Shown here piece by piece: positions 1-7,659 of a stretch of DNA of 41,171 bases. The translations under genes and the position numbers were made by a program. Below the pieces are notes generated by a model that did not search any database, was not told the origin of the DNA, and saw nothing but the letters and a program-made list of their open reading frames with translations. The number at the start of each line of letters is the position of its first letter. Position 1 is the stretch's first letter. This stretch comes from Syntrophomonadaceae bacterium (GTDB taxonomy: Bacteria > Bacillota > Dethiobacteria > DTU022 > PWGO01), in assembly GCA_003550565.1 (NCBI GenBank), contig PUKQ01000011.1, positions 1 through 41,171 of the forward strand. Reading direction: 5' to 3'.

Positions 1-2
1 TT

Positions 3-330
3 CTCTCCTCCCCTGGAGGTTAGACTCAGACTCCCAGAGTGAGGCTTAGGTTCTCTCCTCCCCTGGCGGGAGGAGTTGGAGGAGGGGGTTTTTAAACACA
101 CCCCCAACCCGACCTTCCCCCGTCGAGGGGGAAGGAGAAAACATCCGTCCCAACTCCCTCAGGGAAAAGGGGAAAACGTCCGTTCCAACTCCCTCAGGGG
201 GAAGGAGAAAGATAAAAGGCACCCCTGGAAATCCTAAAAACTCTCCTCCCCTGGCGGGAGGAGTTGGAGGAGGGGGTTTTTAAACACACCCCCAACCCGA
301 CCTTCCCCCGTCAGGGGGAAGGGGAAAGAA
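3..330. repeat. GC-rich hairpin repeat cluster
   Basis: A module of about 85 bp occurs nearly identically at about 53-137 and 241-325, and its first 14 bases also occur alone near position 4. Each full copy holds two inverted repeats: CTCCTCCC facing GGGAGGAG, and CCTTCCCCC facing GGGGGAAGG. The tract between the copies carries a second repeat of about 35 bp around CCAACTCCCTCAGGG in two tandem, slightly diverged copies. No credible gene lies in 1-509. The layout suggests a mobile or palindromic intergenic repeat family rather than a regulatory region, but its class cannot be assigned from this window alone. Confidence 0.8.
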
Positions 331-466
331 TAGGACTTCCCGGTTATTTACCCTCTGAATATTTACGAGAATAGATTTATTATATATTCGGAAAGAGAAA
401 TTGGAAAGCTCTCAAAAAAGCATTGCAGAAGATTATGCTAATATAAAAATGAGAGTTTTCAATTTG

Positions 467-496
467 TTGACTAGTTCCTCGGGGTTGTGATATACT
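467..496 (+). promoter_or_regulatory. Sigma-A-type promoter of the tRNA-Ser pair
   Basis: A -35 box TTGACT is followed after 18 bases by the -10 box TATACT. It ends 13 bases before tRNA-Ser(UGA), a normal distance for a stable-RNA promoter. The two tRNA genes and the terminator at 724 then form one short unit. Confidence 0.7.
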
Positions 497-509
497 TTGA
501 AATGCACCC

Positions 510-596
510 GGAGGGGTGTCCGAGTGGCTTAAGGAGCCGGTCTTGAAAACCGGTGACCCGAGAGGGCCGTGGGTTCGAATCCCACCCCCTCCGCCA
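510..596 (+). tRNA. tRNA-Ser(UGA)
   Basis: The 7-bp acceptor stem GGAGGGG/CCCCTCC, a long class II variable arm, the T-loop GTTCGAATC and an encoded CCA end are all present. The anticodon loop CTTGAAA gives anticodon UGA, which reads UCA/UCG serine codons. It is the first of four serine tRNAs in this window. The 83-aa ORF in the track across this gene and the next is an artefact. Confidence 0.97.
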
Positions 597-622
597 AATA
601 TAAGTCATGTAGAATTGCTTGC

Positions 623-715
623 GGAGAGATGGCCGAGTGGTCGAAGGCGGTCGCCTGCTAAGCGATTAAGCGGTGAAGAGCCGCTTCGTGGGTTCGAATC
701 CCACTCTCTCCGCCA
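623..715 (+). tRNA. tRNA-Ser(GCU)
   Basis: The acceptor stem GGAGAGA/TCTCTCC, a long variable arm, the T-arm GGGTTCGAATCCC and an encoded CCA are visible. The anticodon loop CTGCTAA gives GCU, which reads AGC/AGU serine codons. It lies 26 bases after tRNA-Ser(UGA), has no separate promoter that I can see, and is followed at once by a terminator. Confidence 0.97.
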
Positions 716-723
716 ATGTAAAA

Positions 724-754
724 GCGCCCGCAGCTCCCGCGGGCGTATTTTTTT
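724..754 (+). terminator. Rho-independent terminator after the tRNA-Ser pair
   Basis: The stem CGCCCGC/GCGGGCG with a 7-base loop is followed by TATTTTTTT. It starts 9 bases after the CCA end of tRNA-Ser(GCU). Confidence 0.92.
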
Positions 755-886
755 AAGAAGTGGATGAAATGCTATCTGTTATCCGAATATTTACAGATAG
801 TAAGGCTTTAATTACGGAACAAAAAAGACAGTATTCCAAAGGATAGGAGCTTTTCTGTCGAATAGTAAAGGGCGGAGGTGCGGTTG

Positions 887-2647
887 ATGTATAGGAAAGT
901 AAATACACAGGGTCATGAGGTTAAACAAAGCAGCAAGCGAAATTGGCGCTTAATTATTGGAATAATTATCTTTTTTTTGTTAATAGTGGTAATAGGTGTG
1001 TTTATCTATATACTACCGGGCTTTCAGCAGGCAAACTGGGGTGAAAGTACTGTCCTGGTAGTGGGCATGGAAAGAGCCGGTGAAGGACTCGTGGAAGTTG
1101 ATGAGGGAGAAATATACATCAAATTAGAAAGTATGCAGGAGTACATAGATCCAGGTCTTTTTTGGGATGAGAGCGAAAAAACAGCGATAATTACCACCGA
1201 AGATCGTTTAGTGCACATGCAGAGTGAGGATCAAACAGCCCATATTAACTTACGCCCAGTAGAAATGGAATTTCCATTAAGGGAGACAGAAGGATATTTT
1301 TATATACCCTTACTTTTTGGGGAAGAGTTTTATGCGATGAATATTAATTATCATCCTCCTTCTGACACGGTTGTAATTGAACGGGAGGAAGATAATGCAA
1401 TATCGGGAAAAGTTAAACAGGATTCGCTTCGCTTAAGGGAAAAACCTTCTTGGCGAGGCCCTACATTAGACATTTTAAATGCCGAAGATGAGCTAATAAT
1501 TACTACCGGTTCTGTTGAGGACGAAGAATCTGATTGGTACTTTGTGCGCACCGAAGAGGGCATGCTTGGCTTTGTGCATGAGCGCAATGTGGAACTAACC
1601 GGTGACCACGAACCGGCGACGGAGAGGGAAGAGTTGCCTCCCAAACGAGAGAAAACGGAAATTGAACACCCCATAACCCTGGTGTGGGAATTTGCATATA
1701 TCTCTCCGGATACAAGTAAAATTGGGGAGATGGAACCGGTGGATGTAGTTTCTCCCACCTGGTTCCATGTTGACGATAAAGAAGGTAATATTCGTGACAT
1801 TGCTGATCCTGCTTATGTGGAATGGGCTCGAGAGCGGGGCTATCAGGTTTGGGCATTGGTGACAAACTCCTTTGATCCGGAGTTAACCGCTGCTGTATTA
1901 ACTAGCTCATCAAAAAGGAAACATATAATTAACCAATTGGTAACTTTAGCTAACGAATACAACCTGGACGGTATCAACATAGACTTTGAAAATTTCCACT
2001 ATGATTATCGGGATTATTTTACTCAGTTTATGCGGGAACTTGCTCCCCTATGTAGGGAACAGGGATTGGTTTTATCGGTAGATGTAACCATCAAATCCCT
2101 TTCCGAGTACTATGGGCTGAGTTATGATCGGGAGGCCCTGGCTGGTCTTGTGGATTATGTTGCCCTGATGGCTTATGATGAGCATTGGGGCAATTCTCCG
2201 GTGGCCGGCTCGGTATCCTCATTGCCCTGGGTAGAAAAGGGTATAGAGCTTACGCTAGAAGAGGTGCCGCCGGAAAAGTTACTACTGGGTGTACCATTTT
2301 ATACCAGGTTGTGGGAAATTGAAGAAGTTGAAGAGGAGGAGGAGGAAGAAGAAAACGACCAAAAGGTTTCTTCCAATGCTTATTCCATGATGCGCATTGA
2401 CGAAATATTGTCTGAGCAAGATGATGTGGAAATAGAGTGGGACAAAGAAGCCAAACAAAACCTGGCTGTTTATGAGGATGATGATAAAACTTATAAAGTG
2501 TGGCTGGAAGACGAAGATTCCATGCGGCAAAGAATAGAATTTATTAATGAGCATAACCTCGCCGGCGTAGCAGCTTGGAGGCGGGGTTTTGAAAAACCGG
2601 CTATATGGAAACTAATTAATGAAGTATTAGCAGATTATGAACCTTGA
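887..2647 (+). CDS. Membrane-anchored stalk/SH3/GH18 glycosidase, spore-germination type
   Basis: The protein is about 586 aa. An N-terminal membrane anchor lies at about residues 20-42. It is followed by a stalk region like the copper-amine-oxidase N-terminal domain (about 50-170), a bacterial SH3-like domain (about 175-245) and a glycoside hydrolase family 18 barrel (about 265-585). The barrel carries the catalytic motif DGINIDFE, with the DxDxE acids intact. Proteins of this build, related to YaaH/YdhD/SleL, cut peptidoglycan fragments during spore germination; that role is inferred from the family. An acidic run of about ten residues (EVEEEEEEEEN) is inserted in the barrel. The track starts at GTG 878, but ATG 887 lies 8 bases from GGAGG and is the better start. 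The gene stands alone between two tRNA loci. Confidence 0.85.
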   Translation: MYRKVNTQGHEVKQSSKRNWRLIIGIIIFFLLIVVIGVFIYILPGFQQANWGESTVLVVGMERAGEGLVEVDEGEIYIKLESMQEYIDPGLFWDESEKTAIITTEDRLVHMQSEDQTAHINLRPVEMEFPLRETEGYFYIPLLFGEEFYAMNINYHPPSDTVVIEREEDNAISGKVKQDSLRLREKPSWRGPTLDILNAEDELIITTGSVEDEESDWYFVRTEEGMLGFVHERNVELTGDHEPATEREELPPKREKTEIEHPITLVWEFAYISPDTSKIGEMEPVDVVSPTWFHVDDKEGNIRDIADPAYVEWARERGYQVWALVTNSFDPELTAAVLTSSSKRKHIINQLVTLANEYNLDGINIDFENFHYDYRDYFTQFMRELAPLCREQGLVLSVDVTIKSLSEYYGLSYDREALAGLVDYVALMAYDEHWGNSPVAGSVSSLPWVEKGIELTLEEVPPEKLLLGVPFYTRLWEIEEVEEEEEEEENDQKVSSNAYSMMRIDEILSEQDDVEIEWDKEAKQNLAVYEDDDKTYKVWLEDEDSMRQRIEFINEHNLAGVAAWRRGFEKPAIWKLINEVLADYEP

Positions 2648-2762
2648 CAATAATGAATTATAAATAAAATATGCAATAATTATTTAAGGCGTGGGCTAAA
2701 GTTGGTACTTTTAGGAAAATATTAACCATGCTTGTAGATTATAACTGAATTATCGCGGTACA

Positions 2763-2791
2763 TTGACATACATATTATTTTGTAGCATAAT
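2763..2791 (+). promoter_or_regulatory. Sigma-A-type promoter of tRNA-Arg
   Basis: A perfect -35 box TTGACA, a 17-base spacer and the -10 box CATAAT (5 of 6 consensus bases) lie about 95 bases upstream of tRNA-Arg(ACG). The rest of the gap between the GH18 gene and this tRNA shows no coding signal. Confidence 0.75.
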
Positions 2792-2884
2792 AATAATTGC
2801 CGTTGGCAGGAAAAAATGAATTTGTAAAGCACGAATTACTTTGCAGGCAGTAAGCAAAAATTGAAATAACGATAAAAGCCTTGC

Positions 2885-2961
2885 GCGCCCGTAGCTCAGT
2901 GGATTAGAGCGACTGACTACGGATCAGTAGGTCGGGGGTTCGAATCCTCCCGGGCGTGCCA
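2885..2961 (+). tRNA. tRNA-Arg(ACG)
   Basis: A standard class I cloverleaf with D-arm GCTCAG, T-arm GGTTCGAATCC and encoded CCA. The anticodon loop CTACGGA gives ACG, whose A34 is normally converted to inosine by TadA, and tadA is encoded in this window at 10347. The first acceptor pair is G-U rather than G-C. Confidence 0.96.
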
Positions 2962-2963
2962 TG

Positions 2964-3001
2964 AGTGGCAGGGTTCTCAGAGACTCTGCCACTATTTTTT
3001 T
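2964..3001 (+). terminator. Rho-independent terminator after tRNA-Arg
   Basis: The stem AGTGGCAG/CTGCCACT is followed by ATTTTTTTA. It begins 3 bases after the tRNA CCA end. Confidence 0.92.
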
Positions 3002-3040
3002 ATTAACTGCCAGCCTATTTAACTTTTTCCGGGTGCGCTA

Positions 3041-3080
3041 AAGCCGGAGGCCTTAAAAAAAGTATTTCCGGCTTATATTT
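3041..3080 (+). terminator. Possible second hairpin terminator
   Basis: AAGCCGGA pairs with TCCGGCTT across a loop of about 19 bases and is followed by ATATTTTT. The loop is long and no gene ends just upstream, so this is only a possible back-up terminator for the tRNA-Arg transcript. Confidence 0.4.
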
Positions 3081-3348
3081 TTCCTCATCCTTTAGTTTCC
3101 TTTCTTTAGGTAATGTAAATGATACATTTCCATATTTTAAGCTCTTCTAAAAAACTCTGGTTTAAATTTGTTTCAGTGCAGGAAGATATATGAGTGCGTA
3201 GAATTATTTTATGAGAGAAAAAAAAGTTTTTGATGGTAACGGTGATTAAATAATTTAATTTTTATGGTTTTAGTTCCTGGCTGAGAATTAATAATGCAAT
3301 AATAAATATAAAAATGATATAAATATTGGTCAATTTTTGCAAGAAAGG
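3081..3348. other. AT-rich intergenic region, no gene seen
   Basis: About 270 AT-rich bases precede the DUF4321 gene. I see no convincing reading frame, RNA gene or clear promoter here. Confidence 0.6.
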
Positions 3349-3360
3349 ATGTTCCCATCA

Positions 3361-3609
3361 TTGGCAAAATTAACAAAAGGTACGGGGTTGCTGGTATTGT
3401 TATTAGTAATTGGAGGAATTTTCGGAACCCTTATTGGGTATTATTTTGGTGATACCGTTTCTTTTTTAGGCTTTGGAAGTTCTATTGGTGTGAATCCGAC
3501 AACTATTGATCTATTGGTAATTAAATTAACTTTAGGGTTTATACTAGAGATTAATATAGCCACGATAATTGGTTTTTTTATAGCGCTATTTATTTATTAT
3601 CGCCTTTAA
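3361..3609 (+). CDS. DUF4321 family small membrane protein
   Basis: The protein is about 82 aa with two hydrophobic segments, one at each end. The pattern of a first helix with GGIFGTLIG, a middle INPTTIDLLVIKLTLGF-type segment and a second helix ending in YYRL matches the DUF4321 family as I remember it. That family has no known function. The track starts at TTG 3337. ATG 3349 touches the purine-rich AAGAAAGGA and is too close to it to use it. TTG 3361 lies about 11 bases from AAAGGA and gives the usual short N-terminus, so I prefer it. It lies 120 bases upstream of ftsE on the same strand and could share a transcript with it. Confidence 0.7.
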   Translation: MAKLTKGTGLLVLLLVIGGIFGTLIGYYFGDTVSFLGFGSSIGVNPTTIDLLVIKLTLGFILEINIATIIGFFIALFIYYRL

Positions 3610-3728
3610 AGGTTATTTAATATTTCTCATTTGCTTTTTTAAAAGGATTTGAGGCCAATTTTATAGAATGTAAGAGATCAAGTTTTTAAATATAAGTATT
3701 TGAAGTTTTATCTAAGGAGGTTATCTTC

Positions 3729-4418
3729 CTGATAGAGCTTAAGGAACTAACCAAGAAGTATGAGGGCAGTAACGTGCCGGCACTTTCTGATATTAATTTG
3801 AATATTGAAAGTGGTGAATTAGTTTTTTTAGTAGGCTTAAGTGGGGTTGGAAAGACTACTCTCATCAAGCTTATTTTTCGAGAAATTTCTCCTACATCCG
3901 GATCCGTCTTTTTTCGGGGAAGAAATATATCTCGCTTCAAGCCTCGAGAATTGCTGGGTTATCGCCGTAATATAGGCATGGTTTTCCAAGATTTTCGATT
4001 AATAAAAAGTAAAACTATTTACGAAAACGTAGCTTTTGCTTTAGAAGTAATAGGTGAATCCCGCCGTGAAATTGACAAAAAAGTTCCTGCAGCTTTAGAT
4101 ATGGTGGACTTATCTCATAAGCTGGATGTTTTTCCCAACCAACTTTCCGGAGGTGAGCAGCAACGGGTGGGTATTGCCCGTGCTATTGTGAAAAACCCCC
4201 AATTAATTTTGGCTGATGAACCTACTGGCAATGTGGACCCGCGCACAGCGCGGGAAATCATGAATCTTTTCGATAAAATTAACCAGGGGGGAACCACTGT
4301 TATTATTGCTACTCATGCTTGGGAACTGGTGAACGAGATGAAGAAGAGAGTTATTTCCTTAGAAGATGGCTTTTTGAAAAAAGATAACAAACAGGAAGAG
4401 GGTTACTGTGTTACTTAA
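3729..4418 (+). CDS. ftsE: Cell-division ABC transporter ATPase FtsE
   Basis: FtsE is the ATPase that, with FtsX, transmits cell-division state to murein-hydrolase regulators outside the membrane. Walker A (GLSGVGKTT), signature (LSGGEQQR) and Walker B (LILADEPTG) motifs are all intact. The track begins at GTG 3774, which would remove the first beta strand and the aromatic A-loop residue of [12 protein letters not shown]. The frame is open back to a stop at 3693 with no ATG, GTG or TTG in between. A strong TAAGGAGG ends at 3720, and exactly 8 bases later is CTG 3729, giving [11 protein letters not shown], the normal FtsE N-terminus, and a 229-aa protein of usual length. I therefore call a CTG start. 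Its 3' end overlaps ftsX by 11 bases. Confidence 0.93.
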   Translation: MIELKELTKKYEGSNVPALSDINLNIESGELVFLVGLSGVGKTTLIKLIFREISPTSGSVFFRGRNISRFKPRELLGYRRNIGMVFQDFRLIKSKTIYENVAFALEVIGESRREIDKKVPAALDMVDLSHKLDVFPNQLSGGEQQRVGIARAIVKNPQLILADEPTGNVDPRTAREIMNLFDKINQGGTTVIIATHAWELVNEMKKRVISLEDGFLKKDNKQEEGYCVT

Positions 4419-5292
4419 TTTATTGCGCTATAATTTTCGCCAATGCTTTATATCCTTATCACGTAATATTGGCTTGGCTTTAGCATCTATGGGTATTATA
4501 GCCATATCTTTGATCATATTAGGTGCTTTTATCTTAGTGGCTGTAAATATGGAACAGATGGCAAGCGGCTTGGAATCAAGCGTGGAAGTGGCCGTTTTTT
4601 TAGAAGATGATGCTGAGGAAGAAGCCGTGGAAGAGGAATTGAGACATCTGGAAGGTGTGGAAAGTTATACCTTTGTATCGCGCCATGAAGGTTTGGAAGA
4701 TATTAGCCGTGAGCTTGGCGATGAAGATCTTCTAAGTGAGGTAGAAGGTGAACATAATCCCCTTCCAGATGCTTTTCGAGTAAGTGCTTTAGATGCTGAA
4801 ATAGTCCCGGAGCTTGCTGCCCAAATAGAAAATTTTACGGGTGTTGAAAAAACTGATTACGGGGGAGAGCTTTTGAATTGGATGCTCCGCTTTGGGCAGT
4901 GGGTTAACATAATATCCGTAGGGGTGGCTCTAATTTTAATTGCCGCAGCAGTTTTCCTCATTGTAACAACTATCCGATTATCTCTTCTTTCGCGTCAGGA
5001 AGAAGTGGGAATCATGAAGTATCTGGGCGCTAGCAATTGGTTTATCAGGTTTCCGTTTCTTTTGGAAGGAATGATAATCGGATTAGTGGGCACTTTAGTT
5101 TCAGTAATAATTTTAGTATTGGTTTATTATAATCTGGCATCTTACCTGCATGATTTGGAACTGGTTTTCTTTTGGCGCCCGGTTACCGAACCGGCAATAC
5201 TTATGCCAATTTGGGTGGGATTGTTAGTTTTGGGAACATTAATAGGTGGAATGGGAAGCTTATTTTCTTTGCGTAAGTTCTTAAAAGTTTAA
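4408..5292 (+). CDS. ftsX: Cell-division protein FtsX
   Basis: FtsX is the membrane partner of FtsE. At 294 aa it has the FtsX layout: one N-terminal membrane helix (about residues 22-46), a large extracellular loop (about 47-165), and three more helices near 170-192, 220-245 and 265-288. The intracellular loop holds RQEEVGIMKYLGAS, which matches the conserved coupling region facing FtsE. It starts at GTG 4408 inside the end of ftsE, 5 bases after GGAAGAGGG, so translation is probably coupled. The extracellular loop is acidic and would contact the coiled-coil protein encoded next. Confidence 0.95.
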   Translation: MLLNLLRYNFRQCFISLSRNIGLALASMGIIAISLIILGAFILVAVNMEQMASGLESSVEVAVFLEDDAEEEAVEEELRHLEGVESYTFVSRHEGLEDISRELGDEDLLSEVEGEHNPLPDAFRVSALDAEIVPELAAQIENFTGVEKTDYGGELLNWMLRFGQWVNIISVGVALILIAAAVFLIVTTIRLSLLSRQEEVGIMKYLGASNWFIRFPFLLEGMIIGLVGTLVSVIILVLVYYNLASYLHDLELVFFWRPVTEPAILMPIWVGLLVLGTLIGGMGSLFSLRKFLKV

Positions 5293-5327
5293 TTTTTTAA
5301 GAACAAAGAAAGAGGAGGTGCAAGAGA

Positions 5328-6749
5328 GTGAACCGTCATCATAAACTAAGACAAGTAGCTTTTATTGCCCTATTAATAGTATTATCAACGGTATTTGTTG
5401 TTGCATCTGTTTCGGGAGAAGACGAGTGGGAAGAAGTAGAAGAAAAGCGGGAAGAAATAGAAGAATTGGAACAAGCTATTATAGAAATGGAATCTTCCGT
5501 TCGAGCTCAAGAAAACCGAGTCCGAGAGTTAGAGGCAAAACTACAACAGGAGGAAGATCGTTTAGAACGGGCAGAAGAAGGGCTGGAAAAATCTCGGCAA
5601 AGGCTGGCAGAGCACAGAGAGTTATTTGGGAAAAGGGTTCGCAGTGTCTATATGAATGGGTCTTTTTCTTTTGTCCAGCTGTTTTTTAAAGCGGATAACT
5701 TTGGGGATATAATAATTTGGACAGAATATTTTATTAGTATATTCCAGCAAGACTCTCAACTGGTGGAAGAATTGAGCGCAGAGAGGGACTATGTTCAAAA
5801 GGCAAAAGAAGAGATAGACGAAGACCGCAAAAAAGTAAAGAAACTTTATGAAGAAGCAAAGGAAGAAAGAGAAAATTTGAAGGTTGCCCGTCAACAAAAA
5901 GAAGAAATGTTGTATGAAGCCCAGGATACACTTAAGAGGCGTTTAGCGCAGATATCAACGCGTGCAGAGGCGCCACCGGTTTACGGGGTGGCCATAGATA
6001 ACCATAGGCGTGCTCGGCCTCAGGAGGGCTTTGCGCAGGCACAGAGGGTTTATGAATACGAAGTTGAAGGAGGGCTTACCCGCTATCTGGCCCTGTATGC
6101 AGAATTTCCCACGGAAGTGGGGCCAGTCCGCAGTGCCCGGCAGCATAGCATTATTTTGGCCTTGGAAAACGGTGTCCATTTCGTCCACAGCGGAAGTTCT
6201 GCTGATAATCTCCGGAGGATGGATAATTTGGGTATTAGCTATACAGATGGTCGTTACCATGACGCTTTTTGGAGGAGCGATGACAGAAGCAGTCCCCATA
6301 ACCTTTATGGTAATATTGCTTCTCTTGGCAAGGTAGCTCCTCCTGATGAATCTGACGTCAGGCCTATATATCCTGAGCAAACGGGTACTACCGCTCATAA
6401 TGTTTCTTTTACCTTAAGCAGTGGAAGAAATGTGAGATATGTGTATGATTCGGAAGAAGAAATATATTGGCGTTATTTGGATGGTTCTCTCCATCGTGAT
6501 GCCGGAGGGAATATTATTAGTGCCCGGAATATTATTATTCAGTATGTAGACTATTATAGAGATGCAAGGAACAGGCCTACAGCTAATCTCATAGGTGAAG
6601 GAAGAATTGACTTTTATTCTAACGGTCAGCATTTTCAGGGAACCTGGAAGAAGGAAAGTAAGGGGTCTCCTACACGCTACTATTATGAAAATGGAGAAGA
6701 GATAGAAATACCTTATGGATCTACATGGATCCAGCTTCAACGCCGATAG
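5328..6749 (+). CDS. FtsEX-linked coiled-coil protein with C-terminal DUF3048
   Basis: The protein is 473 aa, starting at GTG 5328 about 9 bases from AGGAGG. It has a signal peptide-like segment (about 8-30), then two long acidic coiled-coil helices (about 32-105 and 140-210). Between them lies RVRSVYMNGSFSFVQLFF, the hallmark of the hydrolase-regulating coil of EnvC/PcsB/CwlO-type proteins. Such proteins bind FtsX and normally end in an M23, CHAP or NlpC/P60 hydrolase domain. Here residues about 215-473 instead form a DUF3048 domain as in YerB (VYGVAIDNHRRARPQ, EVGPVRSARQ, HSGSS). DUF3048 has no established function known to me. The position 35 bases after ftsX supports a divisome role. The join lies inside one uninterrupted frame, so it is a real fusion. 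Confidence 0.85.
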   Translation: MNRHHKLRQVAFIALLIVLSTVFVVASVSGEDEWEEVEEKREEIEELEQAIIEMESSVRAQENRVRELEAKLQQEEDRLERAEEGLEKSRQRLAEHRELFGKRVRSVYMNGSFSFVQLFFKADNFGDIIIWTEYFISIFQQDSQLVEELSAERDYVQKAKEEIDEDRKKVKKLYEEAKEERENLKVARQQKEEMLYEAQDTLKRRLAQISTRAEAPPVYGVAIDNHRRARPQEGFAQAQRVYEYEVEGGLTRYLALYAEFPTEVGPVRSARQHSIILALENGVHFVHSGSSADNLRRMDNLGISYTDGRYHDAFWRSDDRSSPHNLYGNIASLGKVAPPDESDVRPIYPEQTGTTAHNVSFTLSSGRNVRYVYDSEEEIYWRYLDGSLHRDAGGNIISARNIIIQYVDYYRDARNRPTANLIGEGRIDFYSNGQHFQGTWKKESKGSPTRYYYENGEEIEIPYGSTWIQLQRR

Positions 6750-6944
6750 GTGAAAGTAACCTTATGTCGGAGGGTTATTAATTTTATTTGTTTTTTTGTT
6801 TTACATTGGTTGAAATAGAATTTGCTATCAATGAAGAATTAACATGAAAGTACCCTGTAAGTAGTTGTCTTAATATAGAAATTTTCCGCAAGCGATTTCT
6901 ATTAGTAAGTATTACCGCAAGTAAGGAGAGTGTAACTTGAGATC

Positions 6945-7592
6945 ATGAAAATAAATAAGTATATTGATCACACTCTTTTAAAAGCTGAAGCAACTGAAGA
7001 ACAAATAAAACAAGTTTGTGAGGAAGCTATAGAATATAGTTTTGCTACTGTATGTGTAAATCCTTATTATATTCCTTTGGTTAGCAGCGAACTGAAACAT
7101 AGTGATGTAGAGCCATGCTCGGTAGTAGGATTTCCATTGGGAGCCAGCGAGTCTAAGGTTAAAATAATGGAAACTGAGCTTGCGTTGGTGAACGGGGCAA
7201 AGGAGATTGACATGGTGGTTAACCTGGGAGCATTGAAAAGTGGCAGGATGGACATAATAGCTGAAGAAATAAATAACATAGCTGCTGTTACCGGTAATAA
7301 TGCCATATTGAAAGTTATCATTGAGTGCTGTCTTCTTGAGGAAGAAGAAAAGGCAGCAGTATGCCGGACAGCACTTGATAATGGCGCAGATTATGTAAAA
7401 ACTTCTACCGGTTTTAATTCCGGTGGTGCCAAAGTGGAAGATGTTCGCTTAATGAGGCAAGCAGTGGGTTCAAAGGTGGGGATTAAGGCTGCGGGAGGAA
7501 TTAAGGACTACCACACTGCAGTTAAGTTCATCGAAGCAGGGGCTAACCGCATTGGGACAAGTTCTGGAGTTGCTTTGGTGAAAGAAACATAG
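6945..7592 (+). CDS. deoC: Deoxyribose-phosphate aldolase
   Basis: DeoC splits 2-deoxyribose 5-phosphate into glyceraldehyde 3-phosphate and acetaldehyde in deoxynucleoside breakdown. The 215-aa protein has the usual length. It shows the Schiff-base lysine in VKTSTGF, the second active-site lysine in KAAGGIK, and the N-terminal IDHTLL motif. ATG 6945 is the only fitting start, since TAA at 6933 closes the frame upstream. The nearest ribosome site, AAGGAG, is about 16 bases away, which is long. No other deo genes are near. The gene may be transcribed together with the following GH5 gene, 67 bases downstream. Confidence 0.96.
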   Translation: MKINKYIDHTLLKAEATEEQIKQVCEEAIEYSFATVCVNPYYIPLVSSELKHSDVEPCSVVGFPLGASESKVKIMETELALVNGAKEIDMVVNLGALKSGRMDIIAEEINNIAAVTGNNAILKVIIECCLLEEEEKAAVCRTALDNGADYVKTSTGFNSGGAKVEDVRLMRQAVGSKVGIKAAGGIKDYHTAVKFIEAGANRIGTSSGVALVKET

Positions 7593-7659
7593 AAACTCCA
7601 AAGAGTGATGACATTAATTTATAAGGTTAAACGAATAGGTTATTGGTAGGAGGGGAAAA

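Noticed and set aside
53-325. Possible CRISPR array
   Set aside because: The repeat units are too long, too few and unevenly spaced, and carry hairpins with poly-purine tracts; no cas genes are in the window.
516-767. 83-aa ORF
   Set aside because: It runs across two tRNA-Ser genes and their terminator; the peptide is a translation of tRNA sequence.
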